The notes: a model not told the origin generated them from the sequence alone. 60,000 nucleotides of DNA from Membranipora membranacea (GCA_914767715.1 OU612069.1:11221387-11281386); one strand, 5' to 3'. Shown: positions 34,054 through 44,329, numbered from the stretch's first letter. Numbers and translations: made by a program.

Positions 34054-35237
34054 GTGACAATAATTCGCGTCCCTCTCCGCCAACCACCATTCCATCCACT
34101 TTGAAGCTCATCTCACAGTATGATACTAACAATGAACCATGTGTCTCAGTACATCGTCACAGTGTGAGTGGTGACATACTGCAAGGCTTTCAGGATAGTG
34201 TGAAGGTATACAGCAGACAGAGTGATGAGGTTACTCATGTGGTGAGTTATCCTGGTGCTAGAGTAACTGAGTACAGAGGTGAAGTGTTCATCTCATCAAC
34301 GAGCAGTAGAGATGAGACAGTGACTATATACAAGTATGACATGGACAGTGAGCAGAGTGAGATGATCTTCTCATTCTCCAAGAAATCCGCCGAGGTCTCC
34401 TACCTGAGCGTGTCAGCTCAGTACATTGCTGCTCTAGACAAGGACACAGGAAACATTAAACTGTATCACAGGATATCAGGTACTGTCTTCACTAAAATGA
34501 TCTCACACCTGAAGCAACTGAACAACCTTCTCTTCTTACCTGACGAGACTCTGCTGATCACAGGACATGACAGTGTGAAGGACATGATTAGGAAGTACAG
34601 AGTGAGAGAGGAGGAGGAGCTTGTACTAATCTGGTCATGTGATCAGGTACCTGAGGCTGGTGGTGTAGCTGTAGATGAGAGAGGACATATCTATGTGAGT
34701 GGGCTGAATAATAAAACTATCTGCATACTGAGTGCTAAAGGTAAGCCATACCAACAGGGATTATTTATTAATCATTTTATTCTCTACATGTTTTGTTGTG
34801 TACTCGTCTGTAATTATCAAATTATCTCATATGGGATATCAAACCTATGGGTTCACAGCAGAAGTTAATGAAGTCACATATTTTGGTTCCATTGTTTTAT
34901 TGTACATCAAACATTTTTATGTCACTCAAACACTTACAACAGATGGTTCCAGTGGTGATTCTATCACTTTAATGTATCGGTTACCCGCCTGACCACACTA
35001 CACAACTTTTTTAATATAGTATTTATTTCATCTAATTCCATGAATTCTAAAACCTTTCGAGTTGCAAGCATATATTATCACTGTAAGTAGTATTTTTTAC
35101 AATATTTTTCCAGGACAAAAACTACAAGCATGACCAGCTTCCTGTTCGCTGTGTAGATCTCAGTGTGAGAGATGATGAGCTGGTGGTAGCTGGATGGGAT
35201 AAAAATAACTTCAGTTTATTCAAACTAACAAAATAAC
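34054..35237 (+). pseudogene. Truncated propeller-only paralogue of the TRIM-like gene
   Basis: The exon 34054-34740 has a good acceptor (ATGTTGCAG) and donor (AAAG|GTAAGCC), begins in phase 1 and is fully open. It encodes the same NHL-like propeller as the gene at 45798-55415: HSVSGDILQGFQDSVKVYSR, EYRGEVFIS, YLSVSAQYIAALDKD, LLFLPDETLLITG and GGVAVDERGHIYVSG. The last exon (acceptor at 35112, from 35113) has lost eight bases that encode EI and part of K in the paralogue, so the frame reaches TGA after six codons. Past the deletion the old frame (KHDQLPVRCVDLSVRDDELV to FKLTK and stop at 35237) is clean. No upstream coding exon was found. The open large exon suggests recent inactivation, or use of the truncated product. 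Confidence 0.72.
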
Positions 35238-35950
35238 TTTCTACTGTCAGTGGCTATACCCTTATTTCTTCCTTTGGCCCTGAGAATAATGCAGACAAAC
35301 GCCACGTACTCTATGTGCTAACAAATCATCCATGAGGGTCGTACCCATTACCCGAAGGGACTATGCTGCCGCCACCCTACTACAGAGAAAGATTAACACT
35401 TAAATCGGAAATTTGCTACGAGACTACTTAATGAGGGTCATATTTGTTGCCTAAAGCTGCTCAACAGTTAGTGATAAAAATAAATAAAATTGGCTCTAAA
35501 CAGGAGTTGTCTGCTTCTGGTGGTATGTCTAGCTCTCATATTCCTGTTTCCTACAAATGGATGCTGCACGATTTCCGATAATGGTATTTCATTCTAGCGA
35601 TACCATAGCTGCTACTTTAAGTGAGTTAAAGGATTGAGATTTAAAAAATCTAGGACAATTTTGGTGTTTTTGCCGATAAACTGTGTTGTATACATTTTTG
35701 ACCACTGTGCAAATGAGCTTGGAAATTAAGTAGTACAATGCACTATATTATTTTTGATTAAATAAATTTTTGATTACGTTGGTTTGAAAGTAATACACAT
35801 TCTGATTTCGGATTGCTCAAATTATTGATTTTTTTGTTTCAATGTACATCTGTAGCAAATATATATTCAAGAAAGTGCTTCATCTTTCACCATCCTTTCC
35901 TTCAGAAAGAAAATAGTTTTTACCAAAACCTGAATTTGATGTATGCATTA
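35238..35950 (+). repeat. Inverted duplication, left arm, 3'-flank block
   Basis: Reverse-complement match to about 45110-45797: shared stretches include CAGGAGTTGTCTGCTTCTGG, CTAGCTCTCATATT, GCCGATAAACTGTGTTGTAT and ATTGCTCAAATTATTGATT. This shows the duplication extends well past the coding ends. Confidence 0.85.
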
Positions 35951-36563
35951 AACTTTTTCTGTATTCAACCTCATATGTGGAAAACAGAAACATTTTGTCA
36001 TCGAAAGTCACAGATTGCCAAGTCTACCTAACCACATTGTCCCAAGTTAATTCAAATTTTTTGAAAGTAATTTCATTTCACCTTGAACAAGTTTAGTTCT
36101 TTATGAAAGCTGCAAAGGCATTTTATATATTGTTCACAGTTTAATTTTATTGTTTCTTTCTGACTGATTGTTGTTGTGCCTAGGAGCTTTCCTTATGACG
36201 TCTAGACAATAAATTAAGGCATTATAGCAACATTCTCATTACACAGATTCTGAAATATTCAGACAATGAACATGCTTCAGCTAATATACAGCAGCACTGC
36301 TTATTTTGCTGCTGCAAATACTCCCGTCAAATTTCCCAATTATGCTAGGGAATAGCAAAACTTTAAATAATATCATTGGTTATGTAAATACCCAAATATT
36401 TATATCTGACTGTCCACAAATAATACCATTATCAAGCTGCTGCTTGTTGTGCTTGCATGGAAACATTCTTCTTAAAACATTCTACAATTAGAGTGAAATT
36501 TAAAGTCAGAGTTCAAATTAAAGTCAAATTTAGAGTTTGAGTTAGACTTGAAGCTGTAGGTAG
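35951..36563. other. Spacer between the left arm and the nested elements
   Basis: AT-rich. A short AGTCAGAGTTCAAATTAAAG motif run near 36500 recurs near 40570-40620 in the 3' part of the retrotransposon. No gene is seen. Confidence 0.4.
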
Positions 36564-36773
36564 ATGGATCTGCTCTTAGACCGTTCCCCGACCTGCAGCT
36601 ATTCTGTTTCGATGGCAGAAAATCTTCCAGCCACTGCAACCAAATCTTCAAAATATTTTCCTAAAATTGATAATGCTTTTGCAGCTGAACTTTCTTTCAC
36701 TGAAACTGAGACCGCTGATACTCTTAAAATAATTGATAGCTTCTCCAATAAGAAAGCTACAGAACCTGATGGA
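36564..36773 (+). pseudogene. Jockey/CR1-like reverse transcriptase, fragment 1
   Basis: N-terminal reverse-transcriptase segment: LPATATKSSKYFPKIDNAFA, then a helix and NKKATEPDGI, the usual KKA-GPDGI motif before the fingers. It stops at the insertion point of the 4.4-kb element at 36774 and resumes at 41194 with PMQALEDNKL, so the two make one continuous frame. The 5' end of the element is missing. Confidence 0.85.
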
Positions 36774-36945
36774 ATCGATGAGATTGATTGAGATGCTCAG
36801 CAACACACAGGGGTGGCTTCATGCTGCTGGGGCCGGCCATGAGGAGGTTGTACTAGAGAAGGCCTCGAAACAGCGTTTGACTCATGGTTTCTAGCTGAAG
36901 ACCTGTGTGTTGTGCAGTGGTACGCGCACCACTGTATGTTGTATC
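36774..36945 (+). repeat. Left 172-bp terminal direct repeat
   Basis: It starts ATCGATGAGATTGATTGAG and ends ACTGTATGTTGTATC. It holds a perfect hairpin at 36915-36934 (CAGTGGT, loop ACGCGC, ACCACTG). It contains no ORF of note, and I found no hammerhead core in it. Confidence 0.92.
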
Positions 36946-36973
36946 TTTGTTGTGGGCTAGATAGTATCTGGCT

Positions 36974-37053
36974 TGACTGCTGGAAAGACAGCTGACTGCT
37001 GGAAAGACAGCTGACTGCTGGAAAGACAGCCGACTATTGGAAAGACAGTTGAC
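36974..37053 (+). repeat. 19-bp tandem array, about four units
   Basis: Unit GACTGCTGGAAAGACAGCT in the 5' untranslated region of the retrotransposon, with the last unit changed to GACTATTGGAAAGACAGTT. Such arrays can carry promoter activity in non-LTR elements. Confidence 0.85.
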
Positions 37054-37124
37054 ATGGTTGAAAGAAACCCAGGGTGGGACCAGGGTTCGCAGCCCGAAGT
37101 CCCGAACATTATGATTATGTCATA

Positions 37125-40100
37125 ATGGGCAACCCACCACTCGCAACAAGTTCGTATATGGAAAAATGCCCCCAAGGTCTACCCGGAAACGAAGGGGAGG
37201 ATGAGAGACCTACTGGTACCCGGTTAACTGTTATAACGAACTCGGAAATGCCATGGACTTGCGTATGCCAGAGGGGTTTCAAAACTGAGCGTGGTATGAA
37301 AATACACAGAACTAAGAAGGGATGCGAAGTGGTGTTAGAGAACCGCAGTGTAGATAACTCTGCACCTAAGACGGATGGTACACTGCCCCAGGTTGAAAAC
37401 CACAGTGGGCAGACAACCAATTCTCAAACACCCACCGAGCATCATGGGAGCGGTTGTGAAAGGCAGGAGGTTGAGTGGCCAAAGATGAGCAGTGTCAAGA
37501 CTTGGCGTGAGCTTGACGAATATGCAGTTGTTGCTCTCAACTCTGCATTGACTGGAAGCGGTGAGAAAAAGGCCAAACAACTGCCTGCTATCCTCTTTTC
37601 AATTTGTGAGGAGAAGTTTGGCTTAGTTGCGAAACGAGGTGGAACTCAGTGCACCAAAATACCAAATAGACGCCAATATGAGAAAGGCAAACTGAGAACT
37701 CAGCAACGCGCGCTGAGAGAGAGAATGAGGAATTGCGCTGAATCAGAAAGGCATGGGCTTTCTGTATTGCTTAACGATGTCAAGGAACGAATAAGAAGGC
37801 TAGCCAGAGCTGAGGCCTTGAGGAAGAAGAGGAAGTTGAAGCGAAAGAACTTGAACAATTTCATGAAAAATCCATACGGATTTGCCAAGAAGTTGTTTGA
37901 GCCGAGTAAGAGCGGCGAGCTCAAGGCTAGTCAGGCAGAAGTTGAGGCACACTTGGCAAAAGTGTACGGTAACAAGAGCGAGGTGAACACTGATATTGCT
38001 GGGCTTAAACGTCCAACATCTCCAGGTTTCAGTTTTGAGATGGGTGATATCAAGCTTGGAGAAGTTGCACATGTAGTTACCAAGGCACGTGCCAAAAGTG
38101 CTCCAGGAAATAATGGCATCAGTTATAAGCTATACAAGAAATGTCCAGGCATACTGGAGATCTTGACAAAAGTGCTCAACCAAATCTGGAAGTCTGGCAA
38201 GATCCCAGATGAGTGGTGTTGTGCGAATGGTGTGTATATACCGAAAGAGGATAAGGCGGAGGACCTAGGGCAGTTTAGACCAATATCACTGCTAAATGTA
38301 GAAGGCAAGATATTCTTCAGCGTTCTGGCAAAACGCCTCACAGATTATCTTATGAACAATGGATTCATTGATCCATCAGTTCAGAAGGCAGGCATCCCAG
38401 GATTCCCTGGATGTCTTGAGCATGTGAGCATGATTTGGTCAGCAATAAAGTCTGCTAAACAAGCAAAATCGAACCTTGAGGTAATCTGGTTGGATTTGGC
38501 GAATGCCTATGGTTCTGTACCGCACAGCATAATTGACCTCGCACTATCACACTTCTGGGTGCCCGACAGGCTAAGGGTTATGGTTGAGCGCTACTATAAA
38601 AAGTTCAAAATGCGATTCACTACTAAGAACTTTACCACGAGCTGGCAAGAGCTGGCAGTAGGCATCCCTATGGGATGTGCTATATCACCTTTGCTATTCG
38701 TTATGGTGATGGAGATAGTTATACGGAATTCGCAAGGCAGTGTGAATGGGATCCAGGTTGCGAATAACCAGATACTACCGCCGATGAGGGCCTTTATGGA
38801 CGATATTACAATAATATCACCAGATAAGGCCCAGGTTGTAGCTTCAATCGATAGACTGCATGAGTTGATAGAGAGATGTGCGATGCGATTCAAACCTAGC
38901 AAGAACCGATCCCTGTCTTTGTGTAAAGGCAAACCTGTACCAAATACCTACTTCATAGGAACAGAGCGTATTCCCACGCTTGCAGAGCAGCCTGTGAAGA
39001 GCTTAGGAAGATGGTATAGTTTACCGATCACAGACAGGTTTCGCGGAAACGAGGTGAAAAAGCAACTCATTACAGGGCTGGACGCGATTGAAAAATGTGG
39101 TCTGTCTGGCAAATACAAAGCCTGGATTCTCAACTTTGCACTCATGCCTCGAATTCTGTGGCCTCTGACAGTTTATGATATTCCGATAACACCAGTTGAG
39201 AGAATGGAGCAAATGATTAACAAGCACATGCGTAAGTGGCTTGGAGTTCCAAGGAGCTTCAACACTAATGCACCGTATGCCAGTTCGTTTACTCTTTCAC
39301 TACCTATGAAATCGCTTGTGGAAGAGTACAAAACATCAAAGGCGAGACTGGATATGATGTTGAACGAGTCACCAGACCAGGTGATAAGGGAATGTGCTCC
39401 TACACTTGACACTGGTAAAAAATGGTCTGTCACAGAGACTGTCAGAGATGCCAAATCTCGACTGGAGATAAGTGAGATTGTGGGTGCTGTGACAACTGCA
39501 CGTCATGGCATCGGCTGGGAAGCAAACCGGTGGTTCTCAAAGGAAAGCCCAAAGGTTAGACGGGAGATGGTAGTTGATGAGGTGCGCAAGATGGAAGAGG
39601 AGCGCCGCCAGACACAAGCTGTAGGCCAAGCCCAACAAGGCAGGTGGACTTGTTGGGAGTCTGTTGAGCAGCGTCAGCTCAAATGGACAGAATTGTGGTC
39701 GATGGAGCCACAAAGGATCAGCTTTCTGGTTGGTGCAGCTTATGATCAACTACCGACCCCGGCAAACCTGGAACGCTGGAATTTGACCGAGAACTCGAAA
39801 TGCGCCGAGTGCTCGGCTAAGGGCACACTTCGACATATACTGTCGAATTGCCAACAGAGCCTGGGAAGATACACGTATAGGCATAATCAAGTCCTGAAAG
39901 TGTTGTGTAAATATGTCACGGAGAAGTGTGAATATGCTAATGCTGGTGGTGAAGCGCGTGAAAAGATTTTGCGCAAAAAGGGATTGATGAACAGCGGAGA
40001 ATGGCAGGTGAGATGCGACCTCACAGAGCAGCTCAGCATGCCACAGCATATTGTGATCACGAACCAAAGACCAGACTTAATTGTTTGGTCTGACAAAGAA

Positions 40101-40406
40101 AAAGCACTAATACTGATGGAATTGACGGTGCCTTGGGAAGAAAATCTCTCATATGCGCATGAGAGAAAACTGACAAGATACGAAGATCTGGTCACACAAT
40201 GCCAAGACAAAGGTTGGAATTGCGAATTATTCGCAGTGGAAGTTGGCTGCCGTGGATTCATGGCTAGATCAGCTACCAAATTTCTGACCAGAGTTGGGCT
40301 TTCAGGAAGAGCACTCAAACAAGCCACAAAAAGCATAGTACATGAGGCAGAAAGCGCATCTGCATGGATATGGCAACAGCACTGTGTGAAGACAAAAGCT
40401 AAGTAA
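37125..40406 (+). CDS. Retrotransposon polyprotein: zinc finger, reverse transcriptase, CCHC knuckle, RLE-like endonuclease
   Basis: Intact ORF of 1093 residues from the first in-frame ATG; the frame is open back to 37074 without an ATG. Near residues 46-67 is a finger-like CVCQRGFKTERGMKIH with a later Cys, as in R2-type elements. The RT domain spans about 290-640: GQFRPISLLNVEGKIF, the aspartate motif IWLDLANAYGSVP, GIPMGCAISPLLF and the catalytic FMDD (residues 557-560) in place of the usual YADD. Near residue 892 is a CCHC-like CAECSAKGTLRHILSNC. After it come RPDLIVW and ALILMELTVPWEE, which fit a PD-(D/E)xK restriction-like endonuclease, and a YEDL motif. It would nick target DNA and copy its own RNA. 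No stop or frameshift is present, so it may be active or very young. Confidence 0.9.
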   Translation: MGNPPLATSSYMEKCPQGLPGNEGEDERPTGTRLTVITNSEMPWTCVCQRGFKTERGMKIHRTKKGCEVVLENRSVDNSAPKTDGTLPQVENHSGQTTNSQTPTEHHGSGCERQEVEWPKMSSVKTWRELDEYAVVALNSALTGSGEKKAKQLPAILFSICEEKFGLVAKRGGTQCTKIPNRRQYEKGKLRTQQRALRERMRNCAESERHGLSVLLNDVKERIRRLARAEALRKKRKLKRKNLNNFMKNPYGFAKKLFEPSKSGELKASQAEVEAHLAKVYGNKSEVNTDIAGLKRPTSPGFSFEMGDIKLGEVAHVVTKARAKSAPGNNGISYKLYKKCPGILEILTKVLNQIWKSGKIPDEWCCANGVYIPKEDKAEDLGQFRPISLLNVEGKIFFSVLAKRLTDYLMNNGFIDPSVQKAGIPGFPGCLEHVSMIWSAIKSAKQAKSNLEVIWLDLANAYGSVPHSIIDLALSHFWVPDRLRVMVERYYKKFKMRFTTKNFTTSWQELAVGIPMGCAISPLLFVMVMEIVIRNSQGSVNGIQVANNQILPPMRAFMDDITIISPDKAQVVASIDRLHELIERCAMRFKPSKNRSLSLCKGKPVPNTYFIGTERIPTLAEQPVKSLGRWYSLPITDRFRGNEVKKQLITGLDAIEKCGLSGKYKAWILNFALMPRILWPLTVYDIPITPVERMEQMINKHMRKWLGVPRSFNTNAPYASSFTLSLPMKSLVEEYKTSKARLDMMLNESPDQVIRECAPTLDTGKKWSVTETVRDAKSRLEISEIVGAVTTARHGIGWEANRWFSKESPKVRREMVVDEVRKMEEERRQTQAVGQAQQGRWTCWESVEQRQLKWTELWSMEPQRISFLVGAAYDQLPTPANLERWNLTENSKCAECSAKGTLRHILSNCQQSLGRYTYRHNQVLKVLCKYVTEKCEYANAGGEAREKILRKKGLMNSGEWQVRCDLTEQLSMPQHIVITNQRPDLIVWSDKEKALILMELTVPWEENLSYAHERKLTRYEDLVTQCQDKGWNCELFAVEVGCRGFMARSATKFLTRVGLSGRALKQATKSIVHEAESASAWIWQQHCVKTKAK

Positions 40407-41021
40407 TCCTATTACTTGTAAGCTGGGGTTTAACACACTCACTTTGGTTTGTGGAGTTGGCCAGCATTTAATTCCTTTTGTTATAATCCTTGTAAGGATT
40501 AGAATGAGGGGATTAAGTGATGATAAGCAAATTGCTTGGGGTAGAAGGCTAAGCAAGATTATGCCTTTAATACTCAAATTAAAGTAGTTTAATCTCTGCA
40601 GAGTGAAAATCAAAGTGAGTCTGAGTTAGATCTAAGGTTTTACAAACATAGGATTAAAAGCTTGGCCCTCGCATAAAAGGCAGGCAGAGCGAGACAGGAA
40701 ATCACAGTCAGCCCACTGGCTGTAGCGCAAACAAGTCATCTCTCTGACTTGTGTATGAGTTGTACTACGCTCAATGTGGTGAATTTGAGTAGCGAATGAG
40801 TGGCACGAGGGGCGGGTGCCTTGACGATAGCGACTTTGCGCCGATGAGTTGATGGAAAGCAAACCTCCCTGCACTGGTTTGGCTTAGAGTATAAGCATGA
40901 GAGTGATGGGGCGAACATTGTTGCACTGAAACAATGAAGAGTTGGCAGCCTCCCTGGTTGCGCAACAGCGTAAACACACCAATTATGTCAAACCACCGAA
41001 ACTGACAAAATGCACTGAGGG

Positions 41022-41193
41022 ATCGATGAGATTGATTGAGATGCTCAGCAACACACAGGGGTGGCTTCATGCTGCTGGGGCCGGCCATGAGGAGGTTGTA
41101 CTAGAGAAGGCCTCGAAACAGCGTTTGACTCATGGTTTCTAGCTGAAGACCTGTGTGTTGTGCAGTGGTACGCGCACCACTGTATGTTGTATC
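41022..41193 (+). repeat. Right 172-bp terminal direct repeat
   Basis: Base-for-base equal to the left repeat as far as I can compare by eye, 4248 bases downstream. Confidence 0.92.
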
Positions 41194-41351
41194 CAATGCA
41201 AGCTTTAGAAGATAATAAACTAACCCTGGCACCACTTATAACCTACTTAGCCAACCTGATGATAAAAACCTCGATTTTCCCAGACTGCTTAAAAATTGCT
41301 CGCATGAAGCCACTTTTTAAAAAAGGAGATAAAACTAGAGGTAATAATTAC
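41194..41351 (+). pseudogene. Jockey/CR1-like reverse transcriptase, fragment 2
   Basis: Continuation of fragment 1: PMQALEDNKLTLAPLITYLA, IFPDCLKIARMKPLFKKGDK, ending RGNNY. The frame resumes after the next insertion at 43398 with RPISILNS, giving the standard NYRPIS motif. Confidence 0.88.
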
Positions 41352-41734
41352 TAGGCCAGAAGCAGCCTAGCTGTAACTGCTCTATAAAATAATGGCATGG
41401 ACAATTTTTGATGGCAGGAAACTGATCGCATATTATACTTCATTGATGTTTCTTCTGTAAAATTCACCGGGTGTGCCCAGTTGTTGTGGTCATATTTAGA
41501 AATAAAAAGGTGTTTTGTTTTTGCATTATATGTGTGGGGACATAACTCCTATTCTGTGTATTCTTACCAATCTAATCTTCAGGGAATTCCAGGTTGAAAC
41601 TGCATTGTGGGGATTTTGTTGACTTGCCAATTTATTTACCAAGTAAACTTGCAGAAGTCTGCTCGTATTAGATCAGGACATATTTAAAATTTTCAAAAAG
41701 TATAATGTCAGATCTTTATGAGGTTAGTATAATA

Positions 41735-42440
41735 CTGCATTGCGGCAGCATATCTGCAATATTTCTCAAAATTGCATATAATAAATGAAATGTTAAGAAT
41801 TCAATAAAAGGTGTTTCTAGGGTGGAACAACGTGGTGAATCCAAATTTAAGGTTGTACGCAGTTGTAGCGATCATGTCAGCGGCAGCGCGGCAGCATATC
41901 CTCATTTCTTCTAAAAATTGCTTTTAATGAGTGAAATATTAAGAGTTTAAATAAAAGGTGTTTCAAGGGTATAACAACGTGCTGAATATAAAGAAATAGA
42001 GTGTAACCTAGAACAAGTTTTATCCAATTGCCTGCATGCCTATTGCTCCCGATCCGCTGGTCACTCCGCGGCGTGACCAGTGGATCGGGAGCCACAGCTC
42101 GGATTGCAGGCAAATGGACCAAACTTGGTCTAGTGTACACAGTCGTAGCATTAATGTCAGCAGAAGATTGGCAGCACGGCCGCATATAGCAATTTTTCTC
42201 AAAATCGCTAATAATAAGTGAAATGTTACGAGTTTAAAACAAGGGTATATCTAGGGTAGAACAACGTGCAGAATCCAAAACTGAGAGTGTACCCGGTTGT
42301 AGCAATCATGTCAGCGGCAGCGCGGCAGCATACCTGCAATTTTCTTCACAATCGGTTAGGTAGATGAAATGTTAAGTGATTAATATGGTCAGCAGGAAAC
42401 ACGACTATATGTATGATTTCAACAAGATATTATATCACAT
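41735..42440 (+). repeat. Internal tandem repeats of the 2.04-kb element
   Basis: Four diverged units of about 135-150 bases share GTCAGCGGCAGCGCGGCAGC, a TCTCAAAATTGC-type block, AAATGTTAAGAGTTTAA, a GGGTAGAACAACGTG block and a GTGTACCCGGTTGTAG block. An extra palindromic segment interrupts the array near 42024-42118. Confidence 0.8.
42024..42118. repeat. Strong hairpin inside the tandem array
   Basis: A 48-base core (42045-42092) pairs GCTCCCGATCC-CTGGTCAC with GTGACCAG-GGATCGGGAGC around an 8-base loop. An outer pair, CCAATTGCCTGCA with TGCAGGCAAATGG, extends it. It looks like a small insertion or a structural part of the element. Confidence 0.88.
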
Positions 42441-43397
42441 CATTTTAAAGGTGGTCAGCGACAGCACTACATCTCAACGAGAACAAGACAAATAGCAGCT
42501 TAGACATAAGACTGCTCAAAACATGATAGCGTCAGACAAATTTGATGCAGGAAAAAAGTGTGTATCCAGTTGAAGAGGTCAGCCGCAGCACTACTGCACA
42601 TCCCAAATATTCACACTATCGATATCTGATTAGTGGGAAGTCAAGAGTTTGATGCAGTTGGCACAAGTCAAGACTATAGTACTGGGTTCTACATTGTATA
42701 TGTTTTATCATTGCATGAGATGGTTGATGAGTGACAGCGCTACCGCATATCCCCATATCATGTCATTAGCATGTTAGGAAAGTAAGCGAAGCTGGCATAT
42801 CTAAGTTTTTCGGACTCTGACAGTTTGGTATCATTCTGAAAAGTGAGGCACTCATTGAACTCTTTGCTCATGTGTTATGCAAAAGATATCCAGCCAAAAA
42901 ATGACATAAGAGGCAATTGAAACGTCAAAAATGTTGTTTGTAATTGCTCAAGACAGTGGTCTCAAGACCATACAATATCATACTAGCATCAAGTATCCCG
43001 CCATCAAGTATTTATAATCTTTGATACTAGTCCCATAAGGAGTTTGACATAATTCAATTGAAATTTTTCAATTTGTGCTGGTCTGATACGAGCAGACTTC
43101 TCTACAAGTTTACTTTATGAATTAATTGCCATGTCAACAAAATCCCACAATGCAACTTCAACCTGGAATTCCCTGATGATTAGATTACTTAGATTACACA
43201 GAACCCGAGTTATTTCCCCACACATATAATGCCAAAACAAAAAACCTTTTAATTTCTAAATATGACCACTACAACTGGGTACACCCGGTGAATTTTACAG
43301 AACATACACCAATGAAGTATAAAACGTTATCAGTATCCTGCCATCAAATATTGTCCGTGCCATAACAACTTATGCTATAGCTGCTTCTGGCCTATAC

Positions 43398-44120
43398 AGA
43401 CCCATTTCAATTTTAAATTCGACATCAAAAGTTTTAGAAAAACTCCTTTCAAGGCAAATCAGAGAATATCTGGAGCGCAAAAATTTACTCACAAATTACC
43501 AATTTGGCTTTAGATCAAAGCTCAGTACAACTGACGCAATCAATATTATAATGGAACAATTCTACAACAATTTTTATGATAGAGGCAGGGTATGATTTTA
43601 GATTTTTAAAAGCTTTTGATACAATAGATGACGATATTCTTATCAGTAAATTGAAAACTTTCGGATTTTCCTCTCCCTCTTGACGACTTTTAGAAAACAG
43701 TTTGTCTTGGTAAATGATGTTGAGTCAGGTTTATTGCCAGTCAAGATTGGTGTTCCCCGCGGTTCTGTTCTCGGGCCACTTTTATTTTTAATTTGTATTA
43801 ACGACCTTTTAAATGCAGCACTTGATCTAAATTATATACTTTCTGCTGATGATACAAATATTTTTAGTACTGAACCTGAAGTGAAAGAAATTTACCTTTG
43901 ATTAATGAGTGGTGTATCACCAACTGTCTTATTATAAACTATGAGAAAACCTTTCAAATCATTTTTAAAGCCCCAAACAAAATTTTTAACCCTGAAGATT
44001 ACAAGCTCGAATTCTATTTTAAAAGAAAAATGAACTACCAAATTTTTAGGACATGAGTTAGACTCAAACGTAACTTTCCATGAGCATTTTAAAGCCTGAA
44101 AAAGAAATTAAATTTAACTA
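43398..44120 (+). pseudogene. Jockey/CR1-like reverse transcriptase, fragment 3
   Basis: The frame continues RPISILNSTSKVLEKLLSRQ and NYQFGFRSKLSTTDAIN, then decays: a stop after DRGRV, FKAFDTIDDDILISKLKTFG, then frameshifts into IGVPRGSVLGPLLFLICIND and the SADDTN catalytic region (YADD altered). Later fragments (NEWCITNCLIINYEKTFQ, FLG/LDSN-type) fade out by 44120. The host element was already inactive or has decayed since the insertions. Confidence 0.85.
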
Positions 44121-44329
44121 TGATGATGATGCGAGCACCCCGTTCAGCCATTGACCAAAGGTCATATTCTGTGACCCCTGAAAAGAATCATCTTATTAAT
44201 TGTGTTTATTTTTCTGAATTTAAAATGAAGAAATGAATAAAAAAACATAGCAGCCCATAGCTCTGATGGATGCATCAACAAATTTGAAACAGACAGACAA
44301 ATACTCCCAGTACAGGCTACAGAACAATA

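Larger units (their letters stand above)
36774..41193 (+). mobile_element. Young 4.4-kb non-LTR-like retrotransposon with terminal direct repeats
   Basis: The unit is bounded by 172-base direct repeats (36774-36945 and 41022-41193) that look identical. It contains a 19-bp tandem 5' array, one long intact ORF (37125-40406) and a 3' region of about 600 bases. It sits inside an older Jockey/CR1-like element whose frame rejoins exactly when the unit is removed. Both repeat copies begin and end with ATC, so a 3-base target duplication cannot be told from repeat sequence. Repeat identity and the open ORF point to a recent insertion. Domain order (zinc finger, RT, CCHC, PD-(D/E)xK-like nuclease) is that of R2/R4/NeSL/Hero-type elements; the pseudo-LTR structure is more like Penelope elements. 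Confidence 0.85.
41352..43394. mobile_element. 2.04-kb element with terminal inverted repeats of about 330 bp
   Basis: It begins TAGGCCAGAAGCAGC and ends with the inverse GCTTCTGGCCTA. The arms match for roughly 330 bases (for example AAATTCACCGGGTGTGCCCA and CTCGTATTAGATCAG on the left, their inverse on the right near 43085-43320). A 3-bp TAC flanks both ends (41349-41351 and 43395-43397). Removing the element plus one TAC restores the host RT frame exactly. There is no transposase ORF. A GGCC start with a 3-bp duplication is loosely PIF/Harbinger-like, but the duplication is not TWA, so the superfamily is open. Confidence 0.85.

Noticed and set aside
36774-36945. Hammerhead ribozyme in the terminal repeat
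   Set aside because: GAAAC and CTGAAGA occur, but their flanks do not form the needed helices in either permutation that I tried.
36774-41193. LTR retrotransposon or endogenous retrovirus
   Set aside because: There is no gag, protease, RNase H or integrase, the repeats lack TG...CA ends and a primer-binding site, and the RT and nuclease motifs are of non-LTR type.
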